Shown here: positions 1-7,293 of the stretch, piece by piece
Layout of the letters: each line of letters opens with the position of its first letter
How positions within the stretch are numbered: position 1 is the first letter of the stretch
NCBI GenBank assembly: GCA_903941145.1
Contig: CAJANQ010000580.1
Span: 1-9,950, forward strand
Direction: 5' to 3'
Length of the DNA: 9,950 bases
Source of the DNA: an uncultured Actinomycetes bacterium
GTDB taxonomy: Bacteria > Actinomycetota > Acidimicrobiia > Acidimicrobiales > Microtrichaceae
Notes under the pieces: model-generated
The model's database searches: none
Seen by the model: only the letters and a program-made list of their open reading frames with translations
Told to the model about the DNA's origin: nothing
Made by a program: the position numbers and the translations under genes

Positions 1-491
1 CCACGGCGATCGTCGAGGGGTGCCGCAGCGTCGGCATCCGCTCCGAGATCGCGGCCGAGCCCGGTCGTTCCATCGCAGCCAGCGCGGCGCTCACCGTCTA
101 CGAGGTCGGCACCATCAAGTTCATCCCCGGCGTCCGTACCTACGTGTCGGTCGACGGGGGCATGAGCGACAACCCCCGCCCGGTGCTCTACGGCTCCGGC
201 TACGAGACGTTCCTGCCCCGTGCGGTCGGTGCCGTGCGCGAGATGCCGATCCGCCTGGTCGGCAAGCACTGCGAGTCGGGCGACCTGCTGGTGCGCGAGG
301 GGCACGTCCCCGGCGACCTGCACGTCGGCGACCTGGTGGCCACGCCCGTGACCGGCGCCTACGGCCACTCGATGGGCTCCAACTACAACAAGGTGCTCCG
401 CCCGGCCGTCGTGTTCGTCCGCGACGGCGAGGCCCGCCAGGTCGTGCGCCGCGAGACGCTCGAGGACCTGCTCGCCACCGACCTGGGCTGA
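1..491 (+). CDS. lysA: Diaminopimelate decarboxylase, C-terminal part (5' end outside the window)
   Basis: LysA is a PLP-dependent cytosolic enzyme that decarboxylates meso-diaminopimelate to L-lysine, the last step of lysine synthesis. About 162 C-terminal residues are visible, read in the frame starting at base 3. Fold-type III decarboxylase landmarks appear in order: EPGR (bases 57-68, PLP-phosphate binding), VDGGMSDNPRP (about 147-182), the active-site CESGD with its Cys at 270-272, and GAYGHSMGSNYN (about 357-392), whose Tyr contacts PLP and which usually reads GAYxxSMxSNYN. The stop is TGA at 489-491. The N-terminal barrel with the Schiff-base lysine lies upstream of the window. Its position directly before hom matches the lysA-hom order of many actinobacteria. 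The motif set is unambiguous and favours LysA over ornithine/arginine decarboxylases, although the substrate-specificity region is only partly visible. Confidence 0.96.
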   Translation, partial: TAIVEGCRSVGIRSEIAAEPGRSIAASAALTVYEVGTIKFIPGVRTYVSVDGGMSDNPRPVLYGSGYETFLPRAVGAVREMPIRLVGKHCESGDLLVREGHVPGDLHVGDLVATPVTGAYGHSMGSNYNKVLRPAVVFVRDGEARQVVRRETLEDLLATDLG

Positions 492-513
492 CGTCACCCG
501 CCCGGGCAACCGG

Positions 514-544
514 TTGAGGGTGCTGCGGGACGCACCGGTAGCGT
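514..544 (+). promoter_or_regulatory. Probable hom promoter, leaderless type
   Basis: A TTGAGG box (514-519) and a TAGCGT box (539-544, fitting TANNNT) are 19 bp apart. The -10 box ends 7 nt before the GTG at 552, so the transcript would begin at or within a base of that start codon. No Shine-Dalgarno sequence is visible, which suits leaderless initiation, a common mode in actinobacteria. A 10-bp palindrome CAACCGGTTG (507-516) overlaps the -35 box. This is inferred from sequence pattern only. Confidence 0.5.
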
Positions 545-551
545 GGCCTCC

Positions 552-1850
552 GTGGAACGAACGGTGAACGTCGGCCTCCTGGGCTGCGGCAACGTGGGAG
601 CGGCACTCGTGCAGCTCGTTGCCGAGCGTGGTGGACAGATCAAGCAGCGCACGGGCATCGACCTGCGCATCGCCAAGGTCGCGGTGCGGTCTGCGTCCAA
701 GGAGCGCGACGTGGCCGTAGACCCGTCGGTGCTCACCACCGACGCCCGCGCCGTCGTGGACGACCCCGACGTCGACCTGGTGGTCGAGGTCATCGGCGGC
801 ATCGAGCCGGCCCGCACGCTGATCCTGGCCGCGCTGCAGGCCGGCAAGCCGGTGGTCACGGCCAACAAGGAGCTCCTCGCCAACGTCGGCGCCGAGCTGT
901 ACGCCGCGGCCGAGGCCGCGGGCGTGGACCTGCTGTTCGAGGCCGCCGTCGCCGGCGGCATCCCGCTCATGCGACCGCTGCGCGAGTCGCTCGTTGGCGA
1001 GGACGTCTCCCGGGTTATGGGCATCGTCAACGGGACGACCAACTACATCCTCACCAAGATGGCCGAGGAGGGCTGGACCTACGCGGCGGCCCTGGCCGAG
1101 GCGCAGAGCCTGGGCTACGCCGAGCGTGACCCGACGGCCGACGTCGAGGGCTTCGACGCCGGGGCCAAGGCCGCCATCATCGCCACGATCGCCTTCGGCG
1201 CCGGGGTCGTGGCGGGCGACGTCTACCACGAGGGCATCTCCAACATCACCGACACCGACATCGCGTTCGCTGCCCGGCTCGGCTACGTCATCAAGCTCCT
1301 GGCGATCGCCGAGCGCTTCGAGGACGGCTCCGTGGCCGTCCGCGTCCACCCGGCGATGGTCCCCAACGAGCACCCGCTCGCCGCGGTCCGCGACTCGTTC
1401 AACGCCGTGTTCGTCGAGGGCCAGGCCGTCGGCGACCTGATGTTCTACGGCCGCGGTGCGGGCGGGTTCCCGACCGCGTCGGCGGTCCTCGGCGACGTCA
1501 TCGACGGCGCAGTGAACCTGGCCAAGGGCGCCTCGGCGTCCATCGGCTCGTTCGAGGCCGCGACCATCCGTCCTGTCGACGAGCTGCGCTCCGCGTTCTA
1601 CGTGAACCTCGAGGTCTCGGACCGTCCTGGCGTGCTCGCCACGGTCGCCGGCGCGTTCGGCGACCACGGCGTGTCCATCCGCTCGATGGAGCAGGAGTCG
1701 ATCGAGGACGCCGCCGACGGTGCCGCCCGGCTCACGTTCATCACCCACTCGGCGCGAGAGGCCGACCTGCGCGCCACCCTCGTCGAGCTGCGGGGCCTCG
1801 ACGCGGTCGTCTCGGTCGGCTCGGTCCTCCGGGTCGTCGGCGACGACTGA
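552..1850 (+). CDS. hom: Homoserine dehydrogenase with C-terminal ACT domain
   Basis: Hom reduces L-aspartate 4-semialdehyde to L-homoserine with NAD(P)H, at the branch toward threonine and methionine. The protein is 432 aa from GTG 552. The N-terminal Rossmann fold has GLLGCGNVG (residues 8-16). VTANKELLA follows around residue 106, then EAAVAGGIPLM with E130. NGTTNYI starts at N160, and the catalytic segment ERDPTADVEGFDAGAK carries the conserved Lys at about 206. An ACT domain begins near residue 349 (FYVNLEVSDRPGVLATVAGAF) and in this family usually mediates threonine feedback inhibition. GTG 552 is preferred over GTG 543 because 543 lies inside the -10 box and MERTVNVGLLG fits the family N-terminus; 543 would add three residues. 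There is no fused aspartokinase. thrC follows after 48 nt. Confidence 0.96.
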   Translation: MERTVNVGLLGCGNVGAALVQLVAERGGQIKQRTGIDLRIAKVAVRSASKERDVAVDPSVLTTDARAVVDDPDVDLVVEVIGGIEPARTLILAALQAGKPVVTANKELLANVGAELYAAAEAAGVDLLFEAAVAGGIPLMRPLRESLVGEDVSRVMGIVNGTTNYILTKMAEEGWTYAAALAEAQSLGYAERDPTADVEGFDAGAKAAIIATIAFGAGVVAGDVYHEGISNITDTDIAFAARLGYVIKLLAIAERFEDGSVAVRVHPAMVPNEHPLAAVRDSFNAVFVEGQAVGDLMFYGRGAGGFPTASAVLGDVIDGAVNLAKGASASIGSFEAATIRPVDELRSAFYVNLEVSDRPGVLATVAGAFGDHGVSIRSMEQESIEDAADGAARLTFITHSAREADLRATLVELRGLDAVVSVGSVLRVVGDD

Positions 1851-1883
1851 CCTGACTGTCCCGAGCGAGCCCGGCCTGAGTAT

Positions 1884-1890
1884 GAGAAGG
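1884..1890 (+). promoter_or_regulatory. Ribosome binding site of thrC
   Basis: GAGAAGG lies 8 nt before ATG 1899, a near-canonical Shine-Dalgarno sequence. It fixes the thrC start and contrasts with hom and the apgM-like gene, which have none. A TATGAG stretch at 1881-1886 resembles a -10 box, but its last base is wrong and no good -35 box is seen, so thrC is probably read through from hom. Confidence 0.75.
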
Positions 1891-1898
1891 TCCCTGCG

Positions 1899-3305
1899 AT
1901 GAAGTACGTCTCGACACGCGGCGCGTCCCCCGAGCTGGGGTTCTGCGACGTCCTCCTGGCCGGACTGGCCCCCGACGGCGGGCTCTACCTGCCCAAGGAG
2001 TGGCCGCAGCTGCCGCCGGTGCACGAGTTCCGCGGCATGCCCTACGCCGAGATCGCCGCTGCGGTCATCGCCCCGTTCGTCGAGGGCGAGATCGGCACGC
2101 ACGCCCTCGCTCGCATGTGCGCAGATTCCTATGCCACGTTCGACACGCCCGAGGTCTGCCCGGTCGTGCCGGTCGGCCGCACCGCGTCGGGGGCCCCGCT
2201 GTCGCTGCTCGAGCTCTACCGGGGCCCGACACTGGCGTTCAAGGACGTGGCACTGCAGCTGGTCGGCCGCCTGTTCGACCACGTGCTCGAGGAGCGCGAC
2301 GAGCGGGTCTGCATCCTCGGCGCCACCTCGGGCGACACCGGGTCGGCCGCCATCGACGCCTGCCGCGACCTGCACCGGGTCGACATCTTCATCCTGTTCC
2401 CGGACGGCCGCGTCTCTGACGTGCAGCGCCGCCAGATGAGCACGGTGAACTCGGCCAACGCGCATGCCGTGTCCGTGCCCGGCACGTTCGACGACTGCCA
2501 GGACCTGGTGAAGGCGGCGTTCGGCGACACCGCCTTCCGCGACGAGGTCGCACTCTCGGCCGTGAACTCCATCAACTGGGCCCGGGTCATGGCGCAGGTC
2601 GTCTACTACGTGACGGCCCACCTGGCCGCTGCGCCCCACGGCGGACCGGTCTCGTACACGGTGCCCACCGGCAACTTCGGCAACGTGCTCGCCGGCTGGG
2701 TGGCCAAGCAGATGGGACTCCCCGTCGACCGGCTGGTCGTGGCGTCCAACCGCAACGACATCCTCACCCGGTTCTTCACGACCGGGACCATGGAGATCAC
2801 CGACGTGGTGCCCACCACGAGCCCGTCGATGGACATCCAGGTCAGCTCCAACCTGGAGCGCCTGCTGTTCGAGTCGATGGGCCGCGACGGCGCCGCGGTG
2901 GCACGGATGATGGCGGACTTCCGCACCGACGGCACCGTGTCGGTGCCGACCGAGCTGCTCGACGGACTGCGGGCCGAGTTCGACTGCGGCCGCGTGTCCG
3001 ACGCGCAGGCCGCCCGGGTCATCAAGCGGGTGTACGAGTCGACCGGGCTGCTGGTCGACCCCCACACCGCCATCGGCATCGGCGTGGCCGAGGAGCACGG
3101 TGGCGACCCGTCGGTCCCGATGGTCGCCCTGGGCACCGCCCACCCCGCCAAGTTCCCCGACGCGGTCGAGGCCGCCGTCGGTGTGCGCCCGCCGCTGCCG
3201 GCGCACCTGTCGGACCTGTTCGAGCGCACCGAGCGCATCGAGCACTGCGACGCCACGCTCGACGCCGTCGAGGCCCACGTGCGCGCCGGCCTCGCCGCCC
3301 GCTGA
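1899..3305 (+). CDS. thrC: Threonine synthase, long type
   Basis: ThrC is a PLP enzyme that converts O-phospho-L-homoserine and water to L-threonine and phosphate. The 468-residue length and the N-terminus MKYVSTRGASPELGFCDVLL place it in the long family, as in E. coli and Corynebacterium, rather than the roughly 350-residue type of mycobacteria. The PLP lysine is K115 in GPTLAFKDVALQLVG. The phosphate-binding loop GATSGDTGSAA spans about residues 141-151. VNSINWARVMAQVVYY and PTGNFGNVLAGW are also typical of this family. The ATG has a good Shine-Dalgarno sequence. ThrC needs phosphohomoserine, yet no GHMP-type thrB lies next to it; the downstream apgM-like gene is the candidate supplier. An inverted repeat 36 nt after the stop probably ends the transcript. 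Confidence 0.96.
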   Translation: MKYVSTRGASPELGFCDVLLAGLAPDGGLYLPKEWPQLPPVHEFRGMPYAEIAAAVIAPFVEGEIGTHALARMCADSYATFDTPEVCPVVPVGRTASGAPLSLLELYRGPTLAFKDVALQLVGRLFDHVLEERDERVCILGATSGDTGSAAIDACRDLHRVDIFILFPDGRVSDVQRRQMSTVNSANAHAVSVPGTFDDCQDLVKAAFGDTAFRDEVALSAVNSINWARVMAQVVYYVTAHLAAAPHGGPVSYTVPTGNFGNVLAGWVAKQMGLPVDRLVVASNRNDILTRFFTTGTMEITDVVPTTSPSMDIQVSSNLERLLFESMGRDGAAVARMMADFRTDGTVSVPTELLDGLRAEFDCGRVSDAQAARVIKRVYESTGLLVDPHTAIGIGVAEEHGGDPSVPMVALGTAHPAKFPDAVEAAVGVRPPLPAHLSDLFERTERIEHCDATLDAVEAHVRAGLAAR

Positions 3306-3341
3306 TCCAGTTCTCCTCCTGATTCCTCGCCGTTCCCGGCG

Positions 3342-3387
3342 AACTCGTCATCTCGGTCGACGCATGTGCGGCTGGAGATGACGAGTT
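3342..3387 (+). terminator. Perfect 13-bp inverted repeat after thrC, probable terminator
   Basis: AACTCGTCATCTC (3342-3354) is the exact reverse complement of GAGATGACGAGTT (3375-3387), with a 20-nt spacer that itself holds a small CGCA-TG-TGCG hairpin (3361-3370). It sits between the thrC stop and the putative apgM promoter, where a terminator is expected. There is no T-run after it, as is common for actinobacterial hairpin terminators. A dispersed REP-like element is the main alternative, because the stem is not especially GC-rich for this genome. Confidence 0.6.
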
Positions 3388-3416
3388 GGGCAGGGTGGGA
3401 TGCGCGACGGCCCGAC

Positions 3417-3446
3417 TTCGGGGGCGGTGGGAGCGTCGGGCAGACT
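3417..3446 (+). promoter_or_regulatory. Possible leaderless promoter of the apgM-like gene
   Basis: CAGACT (3441-3446) ends exactly 7 nt before GTG 3454, the same geometry as at hom, and no Shine-Dalgarno sequence is near. A weak -35 candidate TTCGGG (3417-3422) is 18 bp upstream. The -10 box has C instead of T at its first position, so this is a moderate-quality match. Confidence 0.35.
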
Positions 3447-3453
3447 GCACGTC

Positions 3454-4626
3454 GTGAAGTACGTGGTCTGTGTCCCTGACGGCTGTGCCGACGAGCCCCA
3501 TCCCGACCTGGGCGGCCGTACGCCGCTCGAGGTGGCCGACACCCCGGTGCTGCGTGCGCTCGCCGCCCGCGGACAGGTGGGCCGCGCCGCGGTGATCCCC
3601 GAGGGCATGCCCCCCGGCTCCGACGTGGGCAACCTGTCGATCCTCGGGTTCGACCCCGCCGAGTTCCACACGGGTCGCGCCCCGATCGAGGCGGCCTCGC
3701 TCGGCCTCAAGCTGCGTCCCGACCAGGTCGCCTACCGCTGCAACCTCTCGACGGTCGACCCGTCCGCCGGCGGCGCCGACGGGCTCATGGTCGACTTCGC
3801 CGGTGGGCACCCGTCGACCGAGGACGCCGCCAAGGTGATCGCCGCGCTCGACGAGCGGTTCGGCCGTGGTGCGGGCGAGGGCCTCGAGTTCCACGCCGGC
3901 GTGCAGTACCGCCACATCATGGTGGCGCCCAAGGAGTGGGTCGACGCCGACTGCACCCCGCCGCACGACCTGACCGACCAGCCGGCGGTCCGCCCGACCG
4001 GCGCCGTCGCCGACCAGCTCTGGGACCTGATGGTGGCGAGCCGCGACGTGCTGGCCGAGTTCCCCGAGGTCGGCGCCAACCAGATCTGGCTGTGGGGCCA
4101 GGGCTTCCAGCCGCAGATCCCGTCGTTCGCAGCGACGTTCGGGATCCGCGCCGGCATGGTGACCGCCGTCGACCTGGTCCGCGGTCTGGGCGTGCTCACC
4201 GGCATGGACATCGTGGACCTGCCCACCGCCACCGGCTGGTACGACACCGACTACGAGGGCAAGCGTGACGTCGCCCTGGACGCGCTGCGCAACGGCGCCG
4301 ACCTGTTCGTGATCCACGTCGAGGCCACCGACGAGGCGGGCCACGCCGGCAACGTCGAGGAGAAGGTCAAGGCGCTCGAGAACTGGGACCGCCGGATCCT
4401 GGCCGGCCTGGTCGAGGGGCTCGACGAGATGGGGGACTGGCGCCTCCTGCTGCTGCCGGACCACGCGACGCCGCTGCACCTGAAGACGCACACCTCGGAC
4501 CCCGTGCCCTACCTGCTGGTCGACTCTCGGGCCGACGGCGACGGCGGTGAGCTGACCGAGCCCGGCGTCGCCGACCGCCCGGTCGTGGCGGGGCACTCGC
4601 TCATGCGGACCCTGGTCGAGGCCTGA
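3454..4626 (+). CDS. ApgM-like alkaline-phosphatase-superfamily enzyme, probable functional analogue of homoserine kinase (ThrB)
   Basis: The 390-residue protein belongs to the archaeal-type cofactor-independent phosphoglycerate mutase family (two-metal alkaline phosphatase superfamily). MKYVVCVPDGCAD supplies metal ligand D9. PGSDVGNLSILGFDP contains the nucleophile position S56. ATDEAGHAGN has D293 and H297, PDHATP has D336 and H337, and THTSDPVPYLLV has H346, so the full metal and nucleophile set appears intact. GTG 3454 is chosen because the family begins MKYVV; an in-frame ATG at 3400 would add 18 unrelated residues. A subfamily of these proteins, encoded beside hom and thrC in genomes lacking GHMP-type ThrB, has been proposed as a functional analogue of homoserine kinase (TIGR02535-type annotation). 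This gene occupies the exact place of thrB in the conserved actinobacterial order, so homoserine phosphorylation is the favoured role. Glycolytic phosphoglycerate mutase remains the alternative. Confidence 0.85.
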   Translation: MKYVVCVPDGCADEPHPDLGGRTPLEVADTPVLRALAARGQVGRAAVIPEGMPPGSDVGNLSILGFDPAEFHTGRAPIEAASLGLKLRPDQVAYRCNLSTVDPSAGGADGLMVDFAGGHPSTEDAAKVIAALDERFGRGAGEGLEFHAGVQYRHIMVAPKEWVDADCTPPHDLTDQPAVRPTGAVADQLWDLMVASRDVLAEFPEVGANQIWLWGQGFQPQIPSFAATFGIRAGMVTAVDLVRGLGVLTGMDIVDLPTATGWYDTDYEGKRDVALDALRNGADLFVIHVEATDEAGHAGNVEEKVKALENWDRRILAGLVEGLDEMGDWRLLLLPDHATPLHLKTHTSDPVPYLLVDSRADGDGGELTEPGVADRPVVAGHSLMRTLVEA

Positions 4627-4655
4627 GCCCCCGACCGCAGCGACAGTGACGCCTG

Positions 4656-4685
4656 ACCCGGCGACCATGGTTGCCGGGTACCCGG
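4656..4685. promoter_or_regulatory. Two overlapping palindromes upstream of rho (operator or terminator of the apgM-like gene)
   Basis: A 24-nt palindrome (4656-4679), centred on CCATGG, is self-complementary over 12 bp per arm with one G/T position that would be a wobble in RNA. It is followed by and shares bases with a perfect 12-nt palindrome CCGGGTACCCGG (4674-4685). The CCGGGT segment can therefore pair either to the left or to the right. The first palindrome starts 30 nt after the apgM-like stop, so it may be a terminator without a T-tract. It also covers the -35 box of the rho promoter, so an operator is equally possible. Confidence 0.55.
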
Positions 4686-4699
4686 ACCACGGCTAGGGT
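4671..4699 (+). promoter_or_regulatory. Probable rho promoter
   Basis: TTGCCG (4671-4676) and TAGGGT (4694-4699) are separated by 17 bp, the best sigma-70-like match in the window. Transcription would start near 4706, giving a leader of about 190 nt before rho. The -35 box is embedded in the palindromes at 4656-4685. Confidence 0.6.
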
Positions 4700-4705
4700 G
4701 ACTGC

Positions 4706-4897
4706 GTCGACTCGTTCGGGGGAACGGGCAACAGCCCTCCTCGGTCGATTCTCTTCCCGGTAGACCCGGCCTCGCCCCTCACAAGGTGACCGCCGTTCCT
4801 GCCGGGGACCGAAACCCTCGGAATCCCGAGTCTGACCCGGTTGCTGCCGCAGGCAGTGCCGGTCCACCACACAGCGCTGCGGCGACCGCCCGCGCTG
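4706..4897 (+). promoter_or_regulatory. Long structured 5' leader of rho
   Basis: This leader holds four short perfect hairpins: GTTC/GAAC with a GGGG loop (4714-4725), GGGC/GCCC with an AACA loop (4726-4737), CTCGG/CCGAG with an AATC loop (4817-4830), and CTGCC/GGCAG with a GCA loop (4844-4856). Codon-position bias is lost across it, so it is probably untranslated apart from a doubtful 47-codon frame from GTG 4786 to TGA 4927-4929 that overlaps the rho start. Rho genes are often autoregulated through their leaders in other bacteria; no specific mechanism can be read here. Confidence 0.4.
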
Positions 4898-6751
<1,854 letters not shown>

Positions 6752-6760
6752 TACCCACCG

Positions 6761-6798
6761 GTCCCCTCCGGCCACGTTTCGACGGGGCCGGAGGGGAC
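6761..6798 (+). terminator. Strong hairpin terminator after rho
   Basis: A perfect 13-bp GC-rich inverted repeat, GTCCCCTCCGGCC (6761-6773) with its complement at 6786-6798, lies 9 nt after the rho stop. The 12-nt loop extends the stem through CGT/ACG after one mismatch and ends in a TTCG tetraloop (6778-6781). There is no immediate T-run, though CTTT appears about 10 nt later. It probably ends the rho transcript. Confidence 0.8.
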
Positions 6799-6808
6799 AG
6801 GCCATACT
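6778..6808 (+). promoter_or_regulatory. Possible rpmE promoter
   Basis: TTCGAC (6778-6783) and CATACT (6803-6808) are 19 bp apart, and the -10 region is the most AT-rich stretch nearby. Transcription would start near 6815. The -35 box lies in the loop of the rho terminator, so terminator and promoter share DNA. TACTTT (6805-6810) is an alternative -10 box, but at 21-bp spacing. Confidence 0.4.
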
Positions 6809-6823
6809 TTCCCGTCCCTCTCA

Positions 6824-6846
6824 GGCACCGCTCGGAAACCGGTGCC
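6824..6846 (+). promoter_or_regulatory. Hairpin in the rpmE leader, possible L31 autoregulatory element
   Basis: GGCACCG (6824-6830) pairs perfectly with CGGTGCC (6840-6846) around a 9-nt loop. The stem ends 6 nt before the rpmE Shine-Dalgarno GGAG (6853-6856). Ribosomal-protein leaders upstream of L31 genes have been described computationally in several phyla, actinobacteria included. Whether this stem belongs to one of those classes cannot be settled by eye. Confidence 0.4.
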
Positions 6847-6852
6847 GCAACT

Positions 6853-6856
6853 GGAG
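6853..6856 (+). promoter_or_regulatory. Ribosome binding site of rpmE
   Basis: GGAG lies 7 nt before ATG 6864, supporting that start and placing the leader hairpin directly upstream of the ribosome landing site. Confidence 0.7.
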
Positions 6857-6863
6857 CGAACCC

Positions 6864-7286
6864 ATGAAGCCAGGCATCCACCCGAACTACCGCTACGTCG
6901 TCTTCCAGGACACGTCGTCGGGCGACACGATCCTCACCCGGTCCACCATCGAGACCGAAGAGACCACGACGTGGACCGACGGGAACGAGTACCCGCTCGC
7001 CAAGGTGGAAATCTCGGCCTTCACGCACCCGTTCTTCACGGGCCAGATGAAGATCGTCGACACCGCCGGCCGTGTGGAGCGCTTCGAGAAGCGCTATGGC
7101 AAGCGTCGTAAGGCTGCTGCCAAGGCCGACGAGGTCGCGGCCGCCGAGGAGACCGCCACCGAGGCCGTCGCCGAGGAGACCGTGGTCGAGGAAGCCGTGG
7201 TCGAGGCTGTCGAGGACGCCCCCGAGGCTCCCGAGGCTGCGTCCGACGAGACCGTCGACGAGCCTGCCGACGCCGAGTCGGAGTGA
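6864..7286 (+). CDS. rpmE: Ribosomal protein bL31, cysteine-free form with a long acidic C-terminal tail
   Basis: bL31 is a large-subunit protein that bridges to the small-subunit head. Residues 1-82 match the family: MKPGIHPNYRYVVFQDTSSG, LTRSTI, DGNEYP, THPFFTG, then KIVDTAGRVERFEKRYGKR. The four zinc-binding cysteines of the C+ form are absent: T17, S19, S51 and T54 occupy their places. The N-terminal half (MKPxIHPxYR, VVFxDTS, DGNxYP) looks like type B (C-), while the DTAGRVERF end resembles type A. After residue 82 comes a roughly 58-residue Ala/Glu/Val/Asp tail rich in EEA-, EAV- and PEA-type units, making the protein 140 aa against the usual 70-90. The tail keeps the same codon bias as the rest, so it is probably translated. 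C- forms are often Zur-repressed, but no clear Zur box was seen. Start and ribosome site are clear. Confidence 0.93.
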   Translation: MKPGIHPNYRYVVFQDTSSGDTILTRSTIETEETTTWTDGNEYPLAKVEISAFTHPFFTGQMKIVDTAGRVERFEKRYGKRRKAAAKADEVAAAEETATEAVAEETVVEEAVVEAVEDAPEAPEAASDETVDEPADAESE

Positions 7287-7293
7287 CCCTCCG

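Noticed and set aside
3400..3453. ATG 3400 as the start of the apgM-like gene.
   Set aside because: It would add 18 residues with no family counterpart and would include the likely promoter; the family starts MKYVV at 3454.
4841..4897. TTG 4841 as the rho start.
   Set aside because: The extra 19 residues are basic and unlike Rho N-termini, and the stretch forms a leader hairpin (4844-4856). ATG 4898 or GTG 4919 fit better.
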